A DNA stretch of 14,877 bases from an uncultured Opitutales bacterium (GCA_937920335.1 CALGUT010000144.1:1-14877), one strand, 5' to 3'; numbered from the stretch's first letter, positions 1 through 6,790 are shown. Made by a program: numbers and translations. The notes: a model not told the origin generated them from the letters alone.

Positions 1-1
1 G

Positions 2-1021
2 GTGGATGCGCTTTCGAAACTACTGAAACCAGAGCATCCCGATCTGGAGTATACCGTGGAAGCGTTGCGAACGATCCCTGCATTGATCGAGGAATCGGTG
101 GACCTGCAGCAGAAGCTGTTGAAGGTTAGTCGGGATACCGATCTGCCGGCTCCGATTCGATTGGTTGCTATAAACGTACCGGTTGAGGTCGGCTTACGTA
201 TAAATGATGAGCAGGTATCGTTTCTCGGAAGATTGCTGGAGAACGGGCAAAGTTTATCACTTCGTTCGAGTGCGGCGCGTTCTCTGGCCCAAGCGAATAT
301 GACAACGCCGCAACTGATGCTCGCGACGCATTTTTTTGAGGTAGCGGGTCCTATGGAGCTTGCAGAATTGTTAAATGCATTTGGGAAAAGTGATGATGCT
401 GCATTGGGGCTCCGTCTCGTTCAGTCCATCAAAGCGGCTCGTTCGTTTCAAAGTCTAAAGGCTGAGACTTTGGAGACCGTATTTGAAAACTATCCGGCAT
501 CCGTGCAGATTGAGGCGGAGTCATTACTCAACTTATTAAGAGCTGGCTCGCTTGAACAAGCAGCGCATGTGGAGCGTGTGCTTACATCGCTCCCGGACGG
601 AGATATTCGACGTGGGCAAACGGTGTTTAACAACCCCGCGATTGCTTGTAGCGCTTGCCACGCCATTGGTTACCTCGGTGGGGAGAGCGGTCCTGATCTC
701 ACTACGATCGGAACGATTCGGACTGAGCGCGATTTGTTGGAAGCGATACTCTATCCGAGTGCTAGTTTTGTCCGCAGTTACGAGCCATATCAGGTAACGA
801 CGAAGTCTGGAGCTGTTTACTCCGGAATCCTTCGAGAAGAAACGGCCGATGCTGTTGAGATTTTGATGGGAATTGACACCTCTGTCCGTATTCAACAATC
901 GGATATAGAAGCTATGTCACCTGGAACCGTTTCGCTCATGCCACCCGGATTGACCGCCTCGCTCTCCGAGCAGGAGCTGGCTGACCTGATTGCTTTTTTA
1001 AAAGCGACGAAGTGGCGTTAG
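2..1021 (+). CDS. PVC-type heme-binding c-type cytochrome domain protein, 5'-truncated by window edge
   Basis: The reading frame is open to the left edge, so only the last 339 residues are visible; the GTG at position 2 is just an in-frame codon. Residues 1 to about 195 are helical and HEAT-like. Residues 204-339 form a mono-heme cytochrome c domain. The heme-attachment motif C-S-A-C-H is at residues 216-220, followed by G-E-S-G-P-D-L. A late S-L-M-P-P-G-L segment has Met313 as the likely distal ligand. This layout matches the Planctomycetes/Verrucomicrobia putative heme-binding domain family, usually the C-terminus of proteins near 1000 residues with N-terminal dehydrogenase-like propeller and HEAT regions. 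It is expected to be exported and to pass electrons from a periplasmic sugar or alcohol oxidation. The substrate and the missing N-terminal domains cannot be seen. An 8-bp inverted repeat follows at 1070-1101. Confidence 0.9.
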   Translation: MDALSKLLKPEHPDLEYTVEALRTIPALIEESVDLQQKLLKVSRDTDLPAPIRLVAINVPVEVGLRINDEQVSFLGRLLENGQSLSLRSSAARSLAQANMTTPQLMLATHFFEVAGPMELAELLNAFGKSDDAALGLRLVQSIKAARSFQSLKAETLETVFENYPASVQIEAESLLNLLRAGSLEQAAHVERVLTSLPDGDIRRGQTVFNNPAIACSACHAIGYLGGESGPDLTTIGTIRTERDLLEAILYPSASFVRSYEPYQVTTKSGAVYSGILREETADAVEILMGIDTSVRIQQSDIEAMSPGTVSLMPPGLTASLSEQELADLIAFLKATKWR

Positions 1022-1069
1022 TTTTGTGACTAACTGCCTCGTTGCGCCTGTGCGGGGATAAGCTGCGTT

Positions 1070-1101
1070 GGCTCTCAGATGATTTTCGGACAGTGAGAGC
1101 C
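1070..1101 (+). terminator. Possible hairpin downstream of the cytochrome gene
   Basis: GGCTCTCA at 1070-1077 pairs perfectly with TGAGAGCC at 1094-1101 across a 16-base loop, about 50 bases after the cytochrome stop codon. There is no T-run after the stem, so this is at best a weak terminator or a 3'-end stabilising hairpin. A stem of this size can also occur by chance. Confidence 0.3.
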
Positions 1102-1186
1102 TCCGTTGGCTAGGGCTTTTGCCTCTCTGTCTTTAAGCCCCTATATAGGGATCATCAATAAGCCAGAGAAAATCCAATTTTGTTAC

Positions 1187-1214
1187 TTGACTAACTAGTA
1201 AGTAAACCTAATTT
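1187..1214 (+). promoter_or_regulatory. Promoter and operator of the tetR gene
   Basis: The 18-bp near-palindrome TGACTAACTAGTAAGTAA lies at 1188-1205; 14 of 18 positions are symmetric about the central CTAG. An identical copy precedes the OsmC gene (1836-1853). A possible -35 box TTGACT (1187-1192) and a weak -10 TAATTT (1209-1214), 16 bases apart, overlap it. The size, symmetry and duplication fit an operator for the adjacent TetR-family repressor, implying autoregulation. The boxes are inferred by eye; the identical 18-mer is directly visible. Confidence 0.7.
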
Positions 1215-1225
1215 CGGGACCCAAT

Positions 1226-1810
1226 ATGAGTGCTAGACCCAAATCCGATGCCCGGGAGCGAATCGTAAACGCTGCTTGCGAACTGTTTTACAAACAGGGG
1301 TATCACTCGACTTCAGTGGATCAGGTGATTGCTGCGGCTGGGGTTTCGAAGCCGACGGTGTATAATTACTTTCCGACGAAAGAGGATTTGTGTGTTGGCT
1401 ATTTGGAAGAGCGAACCCGACGGGAATTCGAGATGATGGATGCCTCTTTTGAGAATCTCAGTACGCCTCGGGAACGGTACTCAGCCATCATTCGGCATGT
1501 AAAAAAACGTATTAAGTCGTGGGAGTATCGGGGATGCGGTTTCATGAATATGCTGGCTGAAATCCCTGATCCGAAAAGTCCAATCGTGGCGATTTCCAAA
1601 CGATACATCGACGTCAATCGGGCCCTGATCGTATCGGTGGTTCAAGAAATGAAAGATGCTTCTGCGGAGTATGTTCATCTCGACGTAGCGGCGGTTTCAG
1701 ATGCCTACTACCTGCTGATTGCTGGAGCTATCAGCACCTGTCAGGAATGCCGGGAAGATTGGCCCATTGATAGAGCCGTCGAGAGCGTTGAACTATTGCT
1801 TAAGAAATAG
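1226..1810 (+). CDS. TetR/AcrR family transcriptional regulator
   Basis: This 194-residue protein has the usual TetR length and layout. The N-terminal helix-turn-helix covers about residues 9-56 (A-R-E-R-I-V-N-A-A, then G-V-S-K-P-T-V-Y-N-Y-F). A helical ligand-binding and dimer domain follows. The segment R-G-C-G-F-M-N-M-L-A-E near residues 102-112 resembles the conserved core of LmrA/YxaF-like TetR regulators. Five cysteines are present (18, 56, 104, and two in S-T-C-Q-E-C near the C-terminus), so redox sensing is possible but unproven. It most likely represses itself and the downstream OsmC gene through the identical operators at 1188-1205 and 1836-1853. The ligand is unknown. The ATG at 1226 is the first suitable start after the operator; only a weak GGGA precedes it. 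Confidence 0.93.
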   Translation: MSARPKSDARERIVNAACELFYKQGYHSTSVDQVIAAAGVSKPTVYNYFPTKEDLCVGYLEERTRREFEMMDASFENLSTPRERYSAIIRHVKKRIKSWEYRGCGFMNMLAEIPDPKSPIVAISKRYIDVNRALIVSVVQEMKDASAEYVHLDVAAVSDAYYLLIAGAISTCQECREDWPIDRAVESVELLLKK

Positions 1811-1826
1811 ATTCCTTTTTTTTGCG

Positions 1827-1859
1827 CTAGTTAACTGACTAACTAGTAAGTAATAAAAT
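1827..1859 (+). promoter_or_regulatory. Promoter and operator of the OsmC-family gene
   Basis: The 18-bp operator at 1836-1853 is identical to the one before the TetR gene. It sits almost exactly between a candidate -35 TTAACT (1831-1836) and a good -10 TAAAAT (1854-1859), with a 17-base spacer. Repressor binding would therefore block RNA polymerase directly. A second overlapping inverted repeat, CTAGTTA (1827-1833) with TAACTAG (1840-1846), may add a further half-site. The inferred transcript start is near 1866, only some 13 bases before the ATG at 1879, giving a very short leader without a Shine-Dalgarno sequence. Confidence 0.72.
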
Positions 1860-1878
1860 AACCCAAATAAAATATACA

Positions 1879-2442
1879 ATGAAAACAGAAACCTCACCAT
1901 CCACATACTGTAACGGCGTAGACGCAGAGTCGCTTCGCAATACGATCGCTTTTCTCGGAGAAAACCTGGACAAGGCGCAGTTCAAATTCAGAGCCCGCAA
2001 TCGTTGGATCGACGGGAGTCTCAATGAAGCGACCATCGATTCCTTTCATGCTTTGGGAGAGGAGCAAAGTCATGAACACGCTCACGTTGTCCAAGCGGAT
2101 CAGCCGGCGCTGATTCTTGGAAAAGATGTAGCACCGAATCCGGTTGAGAATTTATTGGCTGCGCTTAGTAGTTGTATTGCGACTACAACGATCTATCACG
2201 CGGCGGCGAACGGTGAAACCATAGAAGCACTATCGTCCGAACTGGAAGGGGCGATCGATGTCCAGGGGTTCATGGGAATCGATCCGGAGGTTCGCGAAGG
2301 ATTTAACGAGATAACCGTAAAGGTGAAAGCCCGAAGTTCCGCGAATAGAGAGCGGCTCATGGAGTTAATATCCAAGTCACCGGTATTGGATGTCTTACGC
2401 AACGGCACAAAGGTAGCCGTGACCGTTGAAACGGATCGATAG
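1879..2442 (+). CDS. OsmC family protein, single active-site cysteine type
   Basis: This 187-residue protein has an OsmC/Ohr-like domain over about residues 35-185. The N-P-V-E-N-L-L-A-A-L-S-S-C segment carries the conserved helix cysteine, Cys99. OsmC/Ohr proteins reduce organic hydroperoxides with two cysteines. Here the usual second position, at the start of a C-P-type segment, reads S-P-V (167-169), so the resolving cysteine appears to be missing. The only other Cys is Cys11, in the N-terminal tail. The protein belongs to the broader OsmC-like group and may not be a classical peroxidase. It lies 68 bases after the TetR gene, has its own promoter and shares the operator, so it is the likely target of that regulator. 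The ATG at 1879 is not preceded by a Shine-Dalgarno sequence. Confidence 0.9.
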   Translation: MKTETSPSTYCNGVDAESLRNTIAFLGENLDKAQFKFRARNRWIDGSLNEATIDSFHALGEEQSHEHAHVVQADQPALILGKDVAPNPVENLLAALSSCIATTTIYHAAANGETIEALSSELEGAIDVQGFMGIDPEVREGFNEITVKVKARSSANRERLMELISKSPVLDVLRNGTKVAVTVETDR

Positions 2443-2471
2443 CGATCGGACCTGGCACATCCGCGATCTTC

Positions 2472-2504
2472 GGAAACAGGCGGGTCCATGGTCCGCCTGT
2501 TTCC
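2472..2504. terminator. Perfect 12-bp hairpin between converging genes
   Basis: Bases 2472-2483 (GGAAACAGGCGG) and 2493-2504 (CCGCCTGTTTCC) are perfect inverted complements around a 9-base loop. The hairpin lies 30 bases past the OsmC stop and 86 bases past the DUF6090 stop on the other strand. It can therefore serve as a shared transcript end for the converging genes. No T-run follows on either strand, so it is not a canonical intrinsic terminator. Confidence 0.6.
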
Positions 2505-2589
2505 AAACGGGTGACTGACTGTACTTAGCGAGGTGCAGTGGGTTCGATTGAGTTGGATTCTAGCAACTTGGCAGGCACCTGGGTTGGGT

Positions 2590-3336
2590 CTAAAGCGAGT
2601 CGAGGATGGCGAGTACTTCTTCAGTCGTGGTCTTTGCCTCAACTAAAATTTCGTACTGATTCCGATAGATCCACTGCATGTTTTCGAATGCGGCATAGAC
2701 CTCCGGCTTGGCTATGAAGGCCCGATAAGCTTCGTCCGAAAGCAGATAGGTGTCCGGTTCAAAAACGTTATCTGGATTGTGATCTATCGAATGCAGGGTT
2801 CCCATTTGCTTTCTCACTTCCCAGTAAGATCCGAGATACATCATTTGTCCGCCGATAGCGTCGTGTCTTTCAAAATCTGCTATCTGTTGATGAAACACGG
2901 CCATGAACTCGTTAAACAAGAGACTCTTCAATAGGCCAATCGCTCCGGTGGATACTGCGGCATCATAAGTCCCTAGAGCAGGTTGAAATACTTCATGCTT
3001 AAAACCGCTTCCGGCCATGGTCTTGAGTTCGAGTAATGACAGATGCTCATTTCCCCCGGAAGCTACGGATAAGAATGCTTTGAGATCTTCATTGTTCTGC
3101 CCCACGGTTCCAATGATCGTGTCCAGGCGAGTCTGGTTCGTTTGAAAGTCCTTCTTGAGGTTCTCGATCAACTCCAGACGTTGCTGCTCCAACTTCCGGC
3201 CTTCGTTCCAGGTGTTGATCTGTAGGGCAATCAATATGCCGACTACTACGAGAATGATCTCGCCAGCTGCGTATAGGAAATAACGTCCGGTCTTTTTCTT
3301 GACTTCCATATGGCGTAGGTAACGGAGGAGAAACAT
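2590..3336 (-). CDS. DUF6090-like single-pass membrane protein
   Basis: This 248-residue protein has the signature N-terminus of the DUF6090 type. A short basic stretch, K-K-K-T-G-R-Y-F (13-20), leads into L-Y-A-A-G-E-I and the membrane segment at about 24-41. It is followed by L-Q-I-N-T-W-N-E-G-R-K (38-48). A long helical extracytoplasmic region starts with a probable coiled coil (47-75). The family is widespread in Bacteroidota and occurs in related marine lineages; its function is unknown. The stop lies at 2590-2592. The M at 3336 is preferred over M10 because it retains the basic N-terminus, and an AAGG lies 8 bases upstream. A second, truncated copy lies 37 bases upstream on the same strand. 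Confidence 0.82.
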   Translation of the reverse strand: MFLLRYLRHMEVKKKTGRYFLYAAGEIILVVVGILIALQINTWNEGRKLEQQRLELIENLKKDFQTNQTRLDTIIGTVGQNNEDLKAFLSVASGGNEHLSLLELKTMAGSGFKHEVFQPALGTYDAAVSTGAIGLLKSLLFNEFMAVFHQQIADFERHDAIGGQMMYLGSYWEVRKQMGTLHSIDHNPDNVFEPDTYLLSDEAYRAFIAKPEVYAAFENMQWIYRNQYEILVEAKTTTEEVLAILDSL

Positions 3337-3373
3337 GGGGATAACCTTGGAGCAAAGAGTTTGTGTTTAAAGC

Positions 3374-3565
3374 CTAGAGATCATTCAGGGCATCCAGGAT
3401 CTCGAGGGTGGTTTCCTTAGCCGCTTGCAGGTTGGATTGCTGATTCATCTTTATCTGGTACATCAGCTCGAAAAACCCATAAATATCCTCACGAGCGATC
3501 AAGTCCCGGTAGTCCTGGCCGAATTTTCGATAGGCATCGGGAGGTACGACGTTCCGATTTTCTTT
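3374..3565 (-). pseudogene. C-terminal remnant of a second DUF6090-like gene
   Basis: On the minus strand, 63 sense codons run from 3565 down to a TAG at 3374-3376, with an in-frame TGA just before them (3566-3568). The reading resembles the end of the intact neighbour: the last 40 residues align without gaps, with about 17 identities. Shared elements are A-x-x-x-x-Y-x-x-F-E-x-M, N-Q, and A-K-x-T-T-x-E. Roughly three quarters of the protein, including the membrane segment and start, is missing. The remnant ends exactly at the start of the glycosidase gene on the opposite strand. It is most simply a tandem paralog cut off by a rearrangement. Confidence 0.75.
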
Positions 3566-3567
3566 TC

Positions 3568-4686
3568 ATGCTATCTATCGTGCCTTGTGGCACTTACGCG
3601 GCGATGCCCTTCGAGGAAATCCGGGAGGGAATACGTTCGCACGATCGGGCATTGCATGTCGTCGATGGTTTTATGCGGGATCCGTATATCATTCTGGGGC
3701 CCGATGGATATTACTATCTTACAGGGACGACCGGGGGTATTCCCGAGGGATATGACATATTGAATGTCGGACTGAGACCCAAGCTCGTTGATCCGTGGAA
3801 GATGCGTGTGTGGCGCAGTCAGGACCTCGTGGAATGGGAGAGTTTTGGTTCGCCGTACACGCAGCTGGATAATTACTGGGCGACCGTTGAAGAAATTCCT
3901 GACGGGATGAATAGACAACAAACCGGTGGAAAGACGCCCAAGGAATTGTGGGAAACGGTTCCCCAAGATGAATGGCGTTTGTGGGCGCCTGAACTCCACT
4001 TGATTGATGGTAAATGGGTTATTATTCACACGACTCCGAATCCGCTTCGGGGTATGGCTAATCTGGCGGTGACCACGGGGGAAACGTTGGAAGGGCCATT
4101 CACCTACCCGATGGGAATGGAAATGTTTAGTAAACATGATCCATCGATTTTTCAGGATGATGACGACTCGCTTTGGATGGTTTGGAAAGTGGGAACCATC
4201 GCACCTTTGAACCCTGGATTAAAAGGTTTTGCAGGTGAGTCTATAGATGTAGTTCCTTCGAATCGAAAACTCGGTCACGAAGGCGCTTTGATAAAAAAGA
4301 TCGGAGGGAAGTATGTCTTGTTTGGGACCGCCTGGTCGACGGACCAAGGCCGGGTAGGGAATTACAATCTCTACTACTGCACAGCAGACTCGATCACCGG
4401 TCCCTATGGAGAACGTCGTTTTGCGGGCCGTTTCCTAGGGCATGGATTTCCATTTCAAGATAAGGAAGGACGTTGGTGGTGTACGGCCTTTTATAACGGA
4501 AACATACCCCCCATTTCGCGGGAGGAGCTAAAACAACGTCCGCTACCTGATACGGCCTATACCATTAATCCTATGGGGACTACTATCGTTCCTCTGGAAG
4601 TAAGACTCGAAGCTGGAGATGTGTTTATTCGGGCTAAGGACCCTGACTATGCAGAGCCTGGCCCTGAGGAAGTTCAATCGTTCTGA
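3568..4686 (+). CDS. GH43-like family glycoside hydrolase, possibly missing its native 5' end
   Basis: This 372-residue single-domain protein fits a five-bladed-propeller GH43-type glycosidase. The three expected acidic residues are visible: Asp38 in M-R-D-P-Y-I-I-L (general base), Asp191 in H-D-P-S-I-F (pKa modulator) and Glu238 in L-G-H-E-G-A-L (general acid). Y-Y-Y-L-T-G-T-T and W-R-L-W-A-P-E-L-H also fit. GH43 enzymes remove arabinose, xylose or related sugars; the substrate cannot be told. No signal peptide follows the ATG at 3568, although the neighbouring ThuA, DUF4159 and sulfatase proteins are exported, and no Shine-Dalgarno sequence precedes it. An alternative ATG at 3604 leaves the domain intact. 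The upstream DNA is the remnant of another gene, so the original leader may be lost. It may be cotranscribed with the ThuA gene 74 bases downstream. Confidence 0.83.
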   Translation: MLSIVPCGTYAAMPFEEIREGIRSHDRALHVVDGFMRDPYIILGPDGYYYLTGTTGGIPEGYDILNVGLRPKLVDPWKMRVWRSQDLVEWESFGSPYTQLDNYWATVEEIPDGMNRQQTGGKTPKELWETVPQDEWRLWAPELHLIDGKWVIIHTTPNPLRGMANLAVTTGETLEGPFTYPMGMEMFSKHDPSIFQDDDDSLWMVWKVGTIAPLNPGLKGFAGESIDVVPSNRKLGHEGALIKKIGGKYVLFGTAWSTDQGRVGNYNLYYCTADSITGPYGERRFAGRFLGHGFPFQDKEGRWWCTAFYNGNIPPISREELKQRPLPDTAYTINPMGTTIVPLEVRLEAGDVFIRAKDPDYAEPGPEEVQSF

Positions 4687-4760
4687 GTTTTCTGCTTCTT
4701 CAGGTTAAATCCCGATAGCAGCTTGATTGACTCTCGGCTGAATTCCGATCTATCTGAGGC

Positions 4761-5681
4761 ATGATTCGTTTACTTCGATTAGTTACCCTTTTATTTTCGA
4801 TAATTGCTCTCTCAATTACTGCCTCAGCTAAAGACTCGCGGAAGTTAGTATTGATTGCCGGTAAACCCAGTCATCCGCCGTTGATGCATGAATTTCGTGC
4901 GGGTTGTATGTTGCTGGAGAAATGCCTGGCCGATGTGCCAGGGCTTGAGGTGGAAGTTCACGACAACGGTTGGGTCGATGATGAGTCGACCTTTGATGAT
5001 GCGGATGCGGTCGTGATTTACGCGGATGGGGGTGGCAAGCATCCCGCGTTACAGGGTGAGAACTTGAAGACGCTACAAGGGTTGATCGACCGTGGCGTCG
5101 GGTTCGGGTGTATGCACTACGGTGTCGAGGTTCCTCCAGGTGTGGCCAATGAAGAGTTTATTGAATGGATCGGCGGGCATTACGAAAACGCTTATTCCTG
5201 TAATCCTATCTGGGAACCGGAATTTGAAAACCTTCCGAAGCATCCGGTTACTCAGGGTGTTAAACCGTTTTCGATCAAGGATGAGTGGTATTTCAATATG
5301 CGTTTCGTGGCGGGTATTGCAGGTAACGAAGCTTACAAAAAAGGAAACTTTAAGTTCACACCGATATTGGTCGCCAAACCCTCAGATGATGTTCGCGATG
5401 GTCCTTACGTGTACCCGAAAGGGCCGTATGATCATATTATCGCAGACAGCGGCCGAGACGAGGCGATGTTGTGGGTAGTCGAACGTCCGGATGGCGGACG
5501 GGGATTCGGTTTTACTGGCGGGCACTTTCACCTCAATTGGAGAGATGACGATTTTCGTAAGATCGTTTTGAATACGCTTAATTGGGTCGCCAAGAATGAC
5601 GTTCCGAGGGGTGGCGTTGTATCCACCGTTACCGAAGCGGATCTTAAAAAGAATTTGGATAAGAAAGAACCGAGGAAGTAG
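4761..5681 (+). CDS. Secreted ThuA domain protein
   Basis: This 306-residue protein has a clear signal peptide (M-I-R-L-L-R-L, hydrophobic to about residue 21, cleavage near S-A-K at 22-24). A ThuA-like domain with the class I glutamine-amidotransferase fold covers about 28-285. Recognisable pieces are L-V-L-I-A-G-K-P-S-H-P, the H-E-F-R-A-G-C-M-L-L-E-K-C-L helix, a D-A-V-V-I-Y-A-D-G-G-G-K-H-P turn, the G-V-G-F-G-C-M-H-Y-G core, and T-G-G-H-F-H-L-N-W near the end. ThuA proteins are tied to trehalose and other sugar metabolism, and PVC bacteria carry many exported copies beside sulfatases and glycosidases. The exact reaction is not known here. It follows the GH43-like gene on the same strand and converges on the DUF4159 gene with 20 bases between stops. 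Confidence 0.9.
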   Translation: MIRLLRLVTLLFSIIALSITASAKDSRKLVLIAGKPSHPPLMHEFRAGCMLLEKCLADVPGLEVEVHDNGWVDDESTFDDADAVVIYADGGGKHPALQGENLKTLQGLIDRGVGFGCMHYGVEVPPGVANEEFIEWIGGHYENAYSCNPIWEPEFENLPKHPVTQGVKPFSIKDEWYFNMRFVAGIAGNEAYKKGNFKFTPILVAKPSDDVRDGPYVYPKGPYDHIIADSGRDEAMLWVVERPDGGRGFGFTGGHFHLNWRDDDFRKIVLNTLNWVAKNDVPRGGVVSTVTEADLKKNLDKKEPRK

Positions 5682-5701
5682 TCCGCCGATCCTGTCGACG
5701 T

Positions 5702-6583
5702 CTAATGCGTCAGCGCATACATCAAGATATTGATGCCCATCGGATAGGACATTTTTTCTGAGAAGCGCAGGAAGTATTCACGTTCTTCGCCTTCACGCTC
5801 CCAGCCATCGCCGAGGTCGTTGTTGTGACAGAGCAGGGCCATCATGCGGCCTTTGTCATCGAAGTAGGCCCAGAAGTGAGGGGCTTGGTCGTCGCCCGAG
5901 AAGCCATGGCGGTGTTCGAATAGATAGCCTTCCCGCCAGGTGCGCAGGTCGACGACTTGAGGAAGTTCTTTCAGGTCGTAGACGTTGTGGAAAATCGGGT
6001 GATCGATCGTGAGCTCGACGGGTTCGATATCTGGTAATACCGCCTGCATTTCGGTTCGGACGTGATCCCATGAATCTTTAGACCAAAAATCATCCATCAT
6101 CACGAAGCCTCCGTTGAGAAGGTAGTTTCTGAATGCAACTTGTTCTTGGCGATTGAGCACCATTTTTCCCACACCAGCCATGTAGACGAACGGATAGTCG
6201 GGAAGCTCCGGATCGGAAAGGCGGATCAGCTTACTTTCCGGCGATACGGCGAGGGATGTCATTTCCTGTAATCGATAAGAAAAGTTCCAATCCCCGTCCG
6301 GGTAGTCGTTGTCCCAGCGGCTCCACCAACCGAACGAACCATACGAATCGTATTGGATGCGCACAAAGGTAAACACGTCGTCCTTGAAAATGGGGTCTAC
6401 GTCCCAGGTAGGAAACTCACTCCGTGAGGGTAGTGGTCCGTAGCGTCCGCTGCCTGACCGGTTGTCCTCTTCATCGGACCGTTCGTAGCGTCCATCGTCT
6501 CCTTCTCCGCGACTTTGTTGCCCGTAGGATAGTGAAATAGTCACTCCAGTGATTGTAAGTATGAGAAACAGTATCCGAGGCAT
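5702..6583 (-). CDS. Secreted DUF4159 domain protein
   Basis: This 293-residue protein has an N-terminal signal peptide (M-P-R-I-L-F, cleavage near Y-G-Q at 20-22). A charged Gly/Arg/Asp/Ser linker covers about 22-56, and a DUF4159 domain fills 57-293. Diagnostic pieces include F-T-F-V-R-I-Q-Y-D-S, the W-N-F-S-Y-R-L-Q-E-M-T segment, a L-L-N-G-G-F-V-M-M-D-D-F-W strand-turn, and D-H-P-I-F-H near the middle. DUF4159 has a glutamine-amidotransferase-like fold without established activity. It is often part of longer membrane proteins encoded near MoxR/BatA genes; here it is a free exported domain beside ThuA, which shares that fold. No Shine-Dalgarno sequence is seen. A REPIN lies 78 bases upstream of its start. 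Confidence 0.87.
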   Translation of the reverse strand: MPRILFLILTITGVTISLSYGQQSRGEGDDGRYERSDEEDNRSGSGRYGPLPSRSEFPTWDVDPIFKDDVFTFVRIQYDSYGSFGWWSRWDNDYPDGDWNFSYRLQEMTSLAVSPESKLIRLSDPELPDYPFVYMAGVGKMVLNRQEQVAFRNYLLNGGFVMMDDFWSKDSWDHVRTEMQAVLPDIEPVELTIDHPIFHNVYDLKELPQVVDLRTWREGYLFEHRHGFSGDDQAPHFWAYFDDKGRMMALLCHNNDLGDGWEREGEEREYFLRFSEKMSYPMGINILMYALTH

Positions 6584-6661
6584 GAGATTGACCGTGATAT
6601 CTCAAGATCAGGCACTATCGTGTGTTTGGCAATCGAATTGGCGGTGGATGGTCGTATCAGA

Positions 6662-6732
6662 TGTAGGAGGTAGCTTGCTGCCGAAATCGCAGTCCATGTG
6701 TTCGTTCTATCGGCAGCAAGCTACCTCCTACA
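6662..6732. repeat. REPIN-like paired REP element, 23-bp perfect inverted repeat
   Basis: Bases 6662-6684 and 6710-6732 are perfect reverse complements (23 bp) separated by 25 bases. Inside each arm a head G-T-A-G-G-A precedes a smaller imperfect palindrome, GGTAGC-TT-GCTGCC (one G-T wobble). A GTAG head plus a short palindrome, with two copies facing each other, is the defining layout of REP sequences and REPINs mobilised by RAYT (TnpA_REP) transposases. No RAYT gene is in this window. The element sits between the sulfatase stop (6791) and the DUF4159 start (6583), so as RNA it may also end or protect the sulfatase transcript. Confidence 0.8.
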
Positions 6733-6790
6733 GTAACTGAGATAAATTCGTTTGCTACAGGGTCGTTAGTCTCAGTAAAGCGACGGTCTG

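Noticed and set aside
2540..2560. tRNA-like GGTTCGATT segment
   Set aside because: The flanking bases do not form a T-arm, and no acceptor stem, anticodon arm or D-arm can be built around it.
3425..3763. Plus-strand 112-codon open frame overlapping the DUF6090 remnant and the glycosidase
   Set aside because: It is the antisense of the DUF6090 remnant followed by an out-of-frame reading of the GH43 gene, with no protein-like pattern.
6549..6740. Plus-strand 63-codon open frame across the DUF4159 start and the REPIN
   Set aside because: It reads through the inverted repeat and has no recognisable features; the REPIN explains the region better.
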